The notes under the pieces were generated by a model. The model did no database searches, was not told the DNA's origin, and saw only the letters and a list, made by a program, of their open reading frames with translations. A DNA stretch of 64,000 nt from CADEER01 sp965216585. Lineage in GTDB: Bacteria > Desulfobacterota > Binatia > HRBIN30 > CADEER01. The position numbers and the translations under genes are program-made. The stretch covers positions 1,984,001-2,048,000 of the forward strand of contig CBDCGC010000003.1 of assembly GCA_965216585.1 (NCBI GenBank). The letters run 5' to 3'. Positions 58,001-64,000 of the stretch are shown here, one piece after another (within the stretch, counting starts at the first letter, position 1; every line of letters starts with the position of its first letter).

Positions 58001-58331
58001 CGAAGTCGATCGAGCCGGTGCGACTTGCGCTGGTCGTGCGTGTTGGAGTGCTATCGGTAAGGATCCGCCCGACGGAAAAGGTTACCGATACAAAGATCGG
58101 AACCGCAGTGCATCAGGCGTGGAAAGGATTATTTTCAAGGGTGGGCCTGCGGGACGGTCTAAAGCATCCATCGTCGCCAGAGGTTCCTCCGTCCCGGGGG
58201 GGATCGCTTCCAGCTTGAGCAGCACCGCAAACGCCACGATTCAGTTGCGGGGCGACGATTCACCTCAGTGTCTGTCCTACCAGTTCACCGATATCGTTCG
58301 CCAAGAACCCGATAGCTTCAAGGCTCGGTAG
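55098..58331 (+). CDS. Giant secreted beta-propeller protein with Cys-rich module and shared C-terminal domain
   Basis: 1077 residues. Signal peptide (to about residue 40, MPAIALDQ). About twelve repeats of ~62 residues (VAVSPDGEHVYAAAAVDDAL, then FERNVGSGMLTFVQEVRDG type), each with SPDG-x-HVY and F-RD-x-x-TG-L-TF, resembling 6-phosphogluconolactonase-like YVTN propellers; probably two propellers (~45-830). A Cys-rich DUF4215-like module follows (CGDSFLSSGEECDDG, CCSATC, CTVDVCDSQGIC, ~832-905). A C-terminal domain (906-1077) with YRYKDRNRSASGVERIIFKG recurs in the phosphatase at 61373-63691. Extracellular or surface. An internal ATG at 55119 could be the start. Confidence 0.8.
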   Translation: MSSSRRRMSRFRLSRNIRCSETSVLSLLLLGVASMPAIALDQIQVLPDDLGAPSLSGVRSIEFSPNGEHLYAAATGENAIVVLSREATSGELNVVQTIRDEVGGTNELRTAICAEISPDGSFVYAGAANDDALTVFSRDAGTGQLTLVTTYVDSSNGVDGLSGVWDIAISPNGTHLYTVAGGDDAVTAFVRDVATGELTFLAIYKDGVAGVDGLRNATGIALTSDGADVYAVGGGDDSLVHFSRDGATGLLTLETILVDDISGIDGLDGAQELAISGDDAHIYVTSLIDNKVAAFERDLATGGLTFLQVYRTGVDGVEGLASNIGVSLSSDGSNLYVAGSGFGAVVVFERDPSTGLLTFVEVHYDNVGATMGLEHVVGVAVSPDGEHVYAAAAVDDALTAFERNVGSGMLTFVQEVRDGASGTDGLDGPGKVAASADGLNVYVSSSIDDGVAAFERDPVSGTLSFLASYEHGESGLFGLDGANSVAVSSDGRNVYATAVQTSSLVVFSRDPALGTLQFTEEHHGAFGGEPGLNTARDVAVSPDGGHVYTVASGDHAVNSWLRDAVDGSVTRIQTTADNQGGVDGLGGAHAVAISPDGQHVYVAGRFEDEIAIFGRNPTTGVLSFIGIETEGLSAGGPLLYYLSDLVVSPDGSSLYATGEIADAVTVFSRNPVTGMLAFLETHEDGVAGVNGLEGAGGVDVSPDGRQVVVISRHDGAVALFARDQVSGLLSFEQAVSDGGTPEGGTPLPAGIAFSPDGAHVYASRGGNDVIGVYRNALCGDSFLSSGEECDDGGVADGDCCSATCAFEAFGTICAPDGEICTVDVCDSQGICTHPAGNAQSICRATADQCDQEERCDGILPACPGDGFLPDGTTCEDGQGSTFDDVCLSGVCVGYSIGCPTMLDNSCLSGFGKGLLKIRGGDPDRRQVKAKLLKGPELGQSDLGNPLVTAGTIVSLCIYNDQSILVGEFEVDRAGATCAGRACWSAIGKDPPDGKGYRYKDRNRSASGVERIIFKGGPAGRSKASIVARGSSVPGGIASSLSSTANATIQLRGDDSPQCLSYQFTDIVRQEPDSFKAR

Positions 58332-58392
58332 AGGTTGATTGGAAGATCCGGAACGCGGTCGGCGATTCTCTGAGCTACGACCACAGCGTTTT

Positions 58393-58743
58393 CTACTCAC
58401 TTGAGTTCACCGGCCCACAGGGCGTCGAGGAACTCGCGCCAAAGGAGAACGGTGATTTCGCCGACCCGCCGCCGGGCATCGCCCCAAGGTCGACGGTGAC
58501 GCCGTCGACGTCTTTGGACCAAACACGGCCACCAAGGCGACCACGTGCCTCGATGACGAGAGTTTCCATGCCCGCCGACGTCAGGGCGTTGCCGATGGTG
58601 AGACCCGCAACCCCCGCGCCAACGACGATGACGCGGTCAGCGGCCACTGATCGGTTGCCGCCGCCGCACCCGGCGGTCCAGATCGACGCAGCGGTCGCAG
58701 CGGTTCCTGCGCCGAGCAACTTGACGAACTCGCGCCGGTCCAT
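58393..58743 (-). pseudogene. Tat-exported flavin amine-oxidase-like protein, N-terminal fragment
   Basis: Starts MDRREFVKLLGAGTAATAA, a Tat signal (RRxF-K) with a following TAGC lipobox-like site, then the FAD dinucleotide motif VIVVGAGVAGLTIGNAL and ARGRLGGRVWSKDVDGVTVD. After DLGA the family sequence is lost (GGGSAKSPFSFGASSS) and the frame stops. About 117 residues remain of an expected 430-500, so the rest was deleted or frame-shifted. It is convergent with the propeller gene, with 61 bp between ends. 58744-59009 shows nothing else. Confidence 0.75.
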
Positions 58744-59009
58744 CTTGCGCGCCGGGCCTTTCTCAGTCGGACGATTCACCGGCACGTCGATTCCTTTCGT
58801 CCCATTTCTCCTCTGCGATTCTCAACACTCCAATGCATCGGTTCAATCCCGATTCACGCTAGTCGCGTAACTTTCTCGCGGACGCGGGTTGAGCTCGTCG
58901 GTCATCTACGGCGGCCATGCCATCGACTCTCGCCCGCAACGCCGGTCGAAGCAACGTTCTTCCGTTGCTTCATTCCATCACCCTCGATCGTTGCGGCACC
59001 TTCATTTTT

Positions 59010-60182
59010 TCAACCTCTCGACGCTTTCCGACTGAGGTCGATTGCGATACGCGTCGCCGCCACAGCTCGGAACCCGCGGCGCAACGTGAAGGTCTCGCTC
59101 CCGGCGTGAACAACAGTCATGGATGCGAGATCGAGCTCGTCGAACGCTGCGTGCATGGACTTCGTAACCGACGGGCTCACTGTTCGCTTGAACTCAAATC
59201 CGTGGAGCTTGCGCCCCTGCTCGACGATCAGATCGACCTCCGGGCCCGCATGTGTCGACCAGAAATACGCTCGATCAGCACTGACGTTGAGCACGGAGCA
59301 GACTTGTCCGAGCATGAAACCTTCCCAAGACGCTCCCACCTTCGGATGAGAATCGAGATCGCGTCGAGTCGGCAGGTCGAGCAGTGCGTGCAACAGACCC
59401 GAGTCCCGTACGAACACCTTGGGGGACTTGACCTGACGCTTCTTGATGTTGGCGTGAAACGGCCGCAAGACGCGGATCATGAAAGTGGACGCCAGCACAT
59501 CCAGATAGCGCTGTGCGGTCTTGTAGTCAGCGTCGAGAGATCGCGCCAACTCGGAAGCGTTCCACACCTGGCCATGGAAATGCGCCATCATCGTCCAAAA
59601 GCGACGCAACGTCGCCGCAGGAACTCGAAAACCGAACTGTGGGAGATCTCGTTCCAACAAGCTCCGGACGAACTCGTGGCGCCACTTCATCGAACGAGCG
59701 CTCGAGGGCGCCAAGTATGCACGGGGAAATCCTCCCCTCAGCCATAGGCGGTTGAGGTTTCTCTCCCCGATTTCACTCACTCGAAACCCATCCAACTCGT
59801 GATACGCGATTCGTCCCGCGAGCGATTCCGAGCTCTGTCGCAGGAGATCCGGCGAGGCGCTGCCGAGTACGAGAAATCGCGCAGGACGACGGGGGCGATC
59901 CGCAAGCACTCGCAAGACGGGAAATACTTCCGGTAGCCGCTGGATCTCGTCGAGAACGACCAAACCGCGCCGCTCCTGCAGAGCCCGCATCGGATCGTCG
60001 AGTCGGGCCAGATCGCGAGGCGACTCGAGATCGAACACGTTGCCGCGATCGACTTCCGCCTCGCTCGCCAGCTGACGCGCCAGAGTCGTCTTCCCCACCT
60101 GGCGAGGCCCGACGATCCCCACCACCGGAAAATCGCGCAGAAGACCTTTGACCGTGGAAACCTGCTCTGTCCGCCAAATCAT
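59010..60182 (-). CDS. AAA ATPase with DUF4143 C-terminal domain
   Basis: 390 residues. Walker A VVGIVGPRQVGKTTLARQLA (~20-39), Walker B RRGLVVLDEIQRLPEVFPVL, sensor region PARFLVLGSASPDLL. Then FRVSEIGERNLNRLWLRGGFP and the DUF4143 winged-helix/nuclease-like end with KVGASWEGFMLGQV and FWSTHAGPEVDLIVEQG, HGFEFKRTV. DUF4143 ATPases are widespread and poorly understood, often near mobile or toxin genes. A 13-bp inverted repeat lies 5 bp upstream of its ATG, probably autoregulatory. A truncated second copy begins at the right window edge. Confidence 0.92.
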   Translation of the reverse strand: MIWRTEQVSTVKGLLRDFPVVGIVGPRQVGKTTLARQLASEAEVDRGNVFDLESPRDLARLDDPMRALQERRGLVVLDEIQRLPEVFPVLRVLADRPRRPARFLVLGSASPDLLRQSSESLAGRIAYHELDGFRVSEIGERNLNRLWLRGGFPRAYLAPSSARSMKWRHEFVRSLLERDLPQFGFRVPAATLRRFWTMMAHFHGQVWNASELARSLDADYKTAQRYLDVLASTFMIRVLRPFHANIKKRQVKSPKVFVRDSGLLHALLDLPTRRDLDSHPKVGASWEGFMLGQVCSVLNVSADRAYFWSTHAGPEVDLIVEQGRKLHGFEFKRTVSPSVTKSMHAAFDELDLASMTVVHAGSETFTLRRGFRAVAATRIAIDLSRKASRG

Positions 60183-60187
60183 GACGA

Positions 60188-60220
60188 TTGAAAATTAGGA
60201 TATAGACTCCTATTTTTCAA
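60188..60220. promoter_or_regulatory. Inverted repeat upstream of the DUF4143 ATPase, likely operator
   Basis: TTGAAAATTAGGA (60188-60200) and TCCTATTTTTCAA (60208-60220) are inverted copies with one mismatch in 13, separated by TATAGAC. The region is AT-rich and lies directly before the start codon at 60182, suggesting promoter plus operator. Confidence 0.6.
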
Positions 60221-60235
60221 CTGGTATACAACCGA

Positions 60236-60290
60236 GGAGCAGGCCCCCATCGAACTTCAACAGGTGGCTAAATCTCAGGGAAAGCGAGCC
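60236..60290. repeat. Diverged half copy of the 77-bp REP-like element
   Basis: GCAGGCCCCCATCGAACTTC and CAACAGGTGGCTAAATCTCA align with the left terminus and interior of the 51070/51607 elements (ACAGGCCCCATCGATCGTCA and AGCAAGTGGCTGAATCTCGA). The right inverted terminus is missing. Confidence 0.6.
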
Positions 60291-60369
60291 AACATAAGAA
60301 CGTTCGGAAGCCTACGAGCCCGGCAGAATCGAAGAGACCGGCGCGGCGTCCCTTTGCTTCCGGTAGAAC

Positions 60370-61407
60370 CTACTTGGGTTCCGTACCCGCCGGTTTGGGT
60401 TCGAGTGCGGCTTGGCAGCGCCGTTCCAGGCGGAGGACTGCAGCGCTTCGACGCCTGGCGTGTGGAAGCGACTCGATTGCGTCGAGCGCGGTGCTGAACG
60501 CGAGTCGGGCCTCGGTGATCAAGCCGGCGTGCTGCAAGAGTTCGGCGCGGCGGACCAACCAGTGCGGCTGTCGCGGCGTGCGCCGCAGTAGCAGATCCAA
60601 ACGCCGCAGCGCTTTCTCGTAGTTGCCGCGCTGCGCTTCTATGTCGAGTGCGGCGAGCTCGAGCACCGGAAGTGCTCCCAGTCGCGCCAATCCTTGGTCG
60701 AGACCGCTCAGTGCGGCGTCCTGGTAACCCGCTGCTGACTGCAAGCGGGCCCTGCGCAAGTAGTCGCCCGGCGTAGCACTTCCCGCGAGGATCATGGCGC
60801 GGTCGAGATCCGCCGCCGCCTCGGCGGGTTCTCCGAGTTCTTCCCATGCGCGGGCGCGCTGGCGCAGCGCGTCGGGGGCCTCACCCCCGGCAAGTATGCG
60901 GTCGAGAATTATCCTCGCCATGGCGGGCTTGCCGGACTCGAGATAGACCCCGGCGCGGCCCATCCAGACGGTACGGGAGTCGGCATGGTGCAGCGCCGCC
61001 AGGTCGTAGCTCGCCAGTGCCGCATCCCATTCCCGCCTTTGCCGCTGCAGGCGCGCTCGTTCGAGATGAACGGACGAGTCGCCCGGATGTTCGGCCTCTT
61101 TGTGGGCCAGATCATCGAGACTCGCGTCAATCGTGGGATGCGCCGACGCCGTCGTCGCGATCGTTGCCGTTGCGATGGCCGTCGCCGTCACCGCAAGAAA
61201 GAGAGCCAGCACCGGAGCCAGACGATCGAGGTTGGCAGCCGGTTGAACAGTAGAGTGCGCGCTTTGCCTTCGACCTCCGCCACGGCTTCGGTTGACGAGC
61301 AGGATTCGCGACTCGCCCTTACGCTCGCTCGAATCCCCATTTTCGCTTGTGCATCTGCTTTTCAATGAAGTGTCACGGCAACTTTGCTTTGAATCCGGTG
61401 GTGTCAT
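60370..61407 (-). CDS. Membrane-anchored TPR protein
   Basis: 345 residues. A basic cytosolic start (SERKGESRILLVNRSRGGGR) precedes one membrane helix (LAPVLALFLAVTATAIATAT). Tetratricopeptide repeats follow: PGDSSVHLERARLQRQRREW, DAALASYDLAALHHADS, PDALRQRARAWEELGEPAEA and AALDIEAQRGNYEKALRRLD, about five to six units. These form a protein-binding solenoid facing the periplasm. Its first 35 bp overlap the 3' end of the phosphatase gene upstream, so the two are probably co-transcribed and it may be a partner of that secreted enzyme. Confidence 0.82.
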   Translation of the reverse strand: MTPPDSKQSCRDTSLKSRCTSENGDSSERKGESRILLVNRSRGGGRRQSAHSTVQPAANLDRLAPVLALFLAVTATAIATATIATTASAHPTIDASLDDLAHKEAEHPGDSSVHLERARLQRQRREWDAALASYDLAALHHADSRTVWMGRAGVYLESGKPAMARIILDRILAGGEAPDALRQRARAWEELGEPAEAAADLDRAMILAGSATPGDYLRRARLQSAAGYQDAALSGLDQGLARLGALPVLELAALDIEAQRGNYEKALRRLDLLLRRTPRQPHWLVRRAELLQHAGLITEARLAFSTALDAIESLPHARRRSAAVLRLERRCQAALEPKPAGTEPK

Positions 61408-63691
61408 TGTTCGTCGCCGCCGTGTAGGTCGCCTCCCAGCACGCGGCCGTCTCGCTATTGACGAGCTGCGCCGTCACCGGCAGCGTCAGCGGCAGAGCCA
61501 AGGCGGGGATTGATGCGCCCTTCGCCACAACCTTCACCTTGCCACGGTCGCTGTCGCTTTCCTTGAGAAGAATCTTCTTGACACCATCAGCCGTGGCGGC
61601 GCTGTCGCGGTAACGATATTTCCCGGTCCGCGCCCGCCATTTCTCCGAATGCGCGGGTACATCTGCGTTGAGCAACTGGCCGCCCTGATCGTATAGACAC
61701 AAGGCGTAGTCAGCCGACGTGACAGGATGGCCGAAGTCTGCAAGCGCTGTCGTCCCTCGCAGCCAACTCCATCTCACCAACCGCCGCTCGGCGTTGGGCT
61801 GCTTGATACGCAGCACCGAACGGCCGGGGGAGAGACAGCCGGGTGTCGGGGCACTCGGACAGAGACCGCCTTTGACGATCGTGAAGTGATCGGTGACCAA
61901 TCCGCTACTGTTCAGGAAGTTGGCGTTGAGCACGCCTCCGTCGATTTCGAGAACCATAGAGCCGAGCTGATTCAGATTCGCGATCATTACAGGGTGATCG
62001 AGCGAGCCCCCACTGATCTTTCCCGAGCTACCGGCTACGGCGTAGACGGCCCCTTCGTGCGGCGCCGGCCCCACCGTGCCTTTGCGGTAAACCCCGCTGC
62101 CGTCGGCCTGTCCATCGCCGCCGTCGACGATCATTGCCTCGGTCAGAGTTGTCGAAAGGCCGTAGTGTCCGTCGAGCAAGACACTGCGCTCGTAGGAATG
62201 ACTGTGTCCACCTAGCACCAGGTCGACACCATAGTCTTCGAGGATGGGAAGAGCGTTCTCGCGCATGTCGATGAGGCGCGACTCGGTATCGGAGTTGTGG
62301 GAGCCCTTGCTGTATGGAGGGTGGTGCCAGAAGGCAATTACCCAATCCGCCGTCGTCGACTGCAAGTCGAGCTCGAGCCATGACATCATGGCGCCCGCGG
62401 GTGAACGGTCGCTGTCGTAGGAGTCGAGACAGATGAAGTGAATGTTGCCGTAGTCGAAGGAATAGTACGCTTCGCTACCCGAGGGCACGCCGCCGGCTTG
62501 TGCCGCCGCCGGGAGAGTGAAGATGTCGAAGTACGGCCCGGTCTGGGTGCCCGAGTCGGCCGAGTGCCCGTCGTGATTGCCCAGCGTCGACCACAGGACG
62601 GAGCTGCGCAACATGGTCGGGTACATGTCGAATACTGCGGCCTGGTATTCCTCGTCAGTGCCGTCGTTGTACGCGTTGTCGCCGAGCATGAGCCACAGGT
62701 CGGTCTCGCCGAAAGGAACAGCCGCCGCATAGGCGTCACGCACCGCTTCGGCATTGGCGTCGGCCGTGCCAGAGTCGCCCAGCACCCACAGTCGCGTGGG
62801 TTTGGCGGTTCCGGTCGGAGGAGGAGTGAGAAACGTGTAGCTGGCGTCCCCTGCCAGCGGCGCGATCGTCGTTCCAACCGAGTAATAGTAGCGGGTGTCG
62901 CTCGATAGACCCGTCAGCGCGATCTCGTGATCCGACTCGATCGTCACGTCACTTACAGACGAGACCAAGGCGTTGGGGTCGATACCGTATTGAACGCGTG
63001 AGTCGGTCGGCAAGTCTGTGCGCCAGCGCACCACAACACTGTTCGGCGTACCTTGCTGAAGGTACGGTCCGCGACTGACCATGCTGGGGTTGTCGGAGCC
63101 AACCAGCTCGAGATCGAAGCTGATGTCCGAACTGGTCGGTGATCGCTGGTGAATCTCCACGGCGAGCACGTTGGTTCCCTCGAGGAGAAGGGTGCTCGGG
63201 AAAGCCGACGCGAAGAGCGTAGACTCGCCGCTGCCGCCGACGCTGGAGCTGGCGACGGTTGACGCAGTGATCGTTCCGGCCGGCATGTTGGTGCGGTAGA
63301 TCTCGGTGCCGTTGAGATAAACGACGGCGCCGTCGTCGCGCAGGATTTGCAAGTCGAGGCGCGGGTAGCTGCCGACGCCGGTGACCGAAAAGGTGTGTCG
63401 GAAGTAAGTCGTAATGTGCTTGTTGTTCGAATCACCGCCGAAGCTGACGACGGTCGTCTCGTCGCCGTCTCCGTAGCCGAGTTGAGCTGCGCCGCTGCTC
63501 CAACCCGAATCGTCGAAGCTCGAAGCTTGCCACACCGTCCCCTGATCGGAGCCATCGTCGAGGTAGCGCCAGGTACTTCCGATCGGCACGAATGTCGTCT
63601 CGATCGCTCGTACTGAGGGCACCGCCACGGCGGCAGTCATGATCCAGACCACCGAAATCCCCTTCGCGGTGCGTGCGAAGCTGCCACCCAT
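61373..63691 (-). CDS. Secreted purple-acid-phosphatase-like metallophosphoesterase with shared C-terminal domain
   Basis: 772 residues. Signal peptide to about residue 29 (AAVAVPSVRA). A galactose-binding/jelly-roll-like N-domain (~35-198, RYFRHTFSV-type, LVGSDNPSM end) and a Fn3-like PAP N-domain (SRGPYLQQGTPNSVVVRWRT) precede the metallophosphoesterase core. Metal-binding motifs: WVLGDSGTADAN, LMLGDNAYNDG, STLGNHDGHSAD, IAFWHHPPYSKGS and LGGHSHSYERSV. Residues 619-772 are a C-terminal domain (GKYRYRDSAATADGVKKILL, ending FKAKLP) homologous to the end of the giant propeller protein. It likely releases phosphate outside the cell. Confidence 0.9.
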   Translation of the reverse strand: MGGSFARTAKGISVVWIMTAAVAVPSVRAIETTFVPIGSTWRYLDDGSDQGTVWQASSFDDSGWSSGAAQLGYGDGDETTVVSFGGDSNNKHITTYFRHTFSVTGVGSYPRLDLQILRDDGAVVYLNGTEIYRTNMPAGTITASTVASSSVGGSGESTLFASAFPSTLLLEGTNVLAVEIHQRSPTSSDISFDLELVGSDNPSMVSRGPYLQQGTPNSVVVRWRTDLPTDSRVQYGIDPNALVSSVSDVTIESDHEIALTGLSSDTRYYYSVGTTIAPLAGDASYTFLTPPPTGTAKPTRLWVLGDSGTADANAEAVRDAYAAAVPFGETDLWLMLGDNAYNDGTDEEYQAAVFDMYPTMLRSSVLWSTLGNHDGHSADSGTQTGPYFDIFTLPAAAQAGGVPSGSEAYYSFDYGNIHFICLDSYDSDRSPAGAMMSWLELDLQSTTADWVIAFWHHPPYSKGSHNSDTESRLIDMRENALPILEDYGVDLVLGGHSHSYERSVLLDGHYGLSTTLTEAMIVDGGDGQADGSGVYRKGTVGPAPHEGAVYAVAGSSGKISGGSLDHPVMIANLNQLGSMVLEIDGGVLNANFLNSSGLVTDHFTIVKGGLCPSAPTPGCLSPGRSVLRIKQPNAERRLVRWSWLRGTTALADFGHPVTSADYALCLYDQGGQLLNADVPAHSEKWRARTGKYRYRDSAATADGVKKILLKESDSDRGKVKVVAKGASIPALALPLTLPVTAQLVNSETAACWEATYTAATNNDTTGFKAKLP

Positions 63692-63704
63692 ACGTATTCC
63701 CCTT

Positions 63705-64000
63705 TTATCCTCGTTTTTCGGCGAAGCCGCCGCCGCAGTGTAGCCTCAAGGCAGCGCGCTCGTAAACATGGAATTCTGCTCGTCGGCCACAAAGCACTCC
63801 GAATTCAATCGTTTCTAACGAGACAGTCTCTAGTCGAGAGGTTTCGTGATACGCGATTCGTCCCGCGAGCGATTCCGAGCTCGGTCGCGGGAGATCCGGC
63901 GAGGCGCTGCCAAGTACGAGAAATCGCGCAGGACGACGGGGGCGATCCGCAAGCACTCGCAAGACGGGAAATACTTCCGGTAGCCGCTGGATCTCGTCGA
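63705..64000 (-). pseudogene. Second, 3'-truncated copy of the DUF4143 ATPase (continues beyond window)
   Basis: 63844-64000 matches 59797-59953 with three differences in 157 bp, coding DEIQRLPEVFPVLRVLADRP and FLVLGSASPDL(P)R. After RIAYHE the reading frame leaves ATPase sequence (TSRLETVSLETIEFG) and stops at 63705. The DUF4143 half is therefore lost; the Walker A half lies outside the window. Confidence 0.8.

Overview
This is a GC-rich (roughly 65% by eye), densely coded bacterial chromosome segment. It shows Gram-negative features: an RND efflux pump with periplasmic adaptor, a beta-barrel outer-membrane protein of the DUF1302 type, lipoproteins and a UbiB kinase. The catabolic set (cytochrome P450, LLM flavin oxidoreductase, phytanoyl-CoA dioxygenase, haloalkane dehalogenase, AidB-like acyl-CoA dehydrogenase, hydantoinase A/B) combined with secreted proteins carrying Pro/Thr-rich linkers and a shared C-terminal domain suggests a soil or marine delta-proteobacterium-like lineage such as Myxococcota or Binatota. 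That placement is inference; no rRNA or marker gene is present.

Layout. 0-6 kb: three toxin-antitoxin PIN loci around a P450, a Uma2 nuclease and a cation/proton antiporter. 6-24.6 kb: a metabolic and transport block with a VOC protein, molybdopterin-domain protein and GST, then a TetR-controlled RND pump divergent from an LLM oxidoreductase, then ubiB, an aidB/haloalkane dehalogenase pair, PhyH, MFS, oligopeptidase B, a decayed PLP enzyme gene, GNAT and EamA. 24.6-31.4 kb: a three-gene minus-strand operon, hyuB-hyuA-large alkaline-phosphatase-fold protein. 31.4-43.4 kb: divergent comEA/comEC, the DUF1302 barrel, a sugar/decaprenyl-phosphoribose envelope set, an SDR-hypothetical-sppA operon, and mrp.

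41.3-55.1 kb is the accessory and repeat-rich part. It holds 123-bp tandem hairpin repeats beside a four-helix-bundle (23S intervening-sequence/Avd-type) gene, a second mosaic repeat family, near-identical 160-bp direct repeats 6.4 kb apart, two MITE-like palindromic elements, 77-bp REP-like elements bracketing a hicB with a truncated hicA, two HNH genes (one broken), an IS21 remnant and tRNA-Leu(CAA). Inside it lie two secreted proteins with a duplicated Cys-containing domain. It also holds a two-gene operon of a cobalamin-type radical SAM enzyme and an internally repetitive 'DPPP-x-D' protein, whose Shine-Dalgarno sequence is locked in a perfect 10-bp hairpin. That operon is the best candidate here for an undescribed system.

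55-64 kb: a giant secreted beta-propeller protein and a secreted purple-acid-phosphatase-like enzyme share a C-terminal domain of about 155-170 residues. Between them are a Tat-type flavoenzyme fragment, a DUF4143 AAA ATPase and a TPR protein. A second, 3'-truncated copy of the ATPase (about 98% identical DNA over 157 bp) runs off the right edge.
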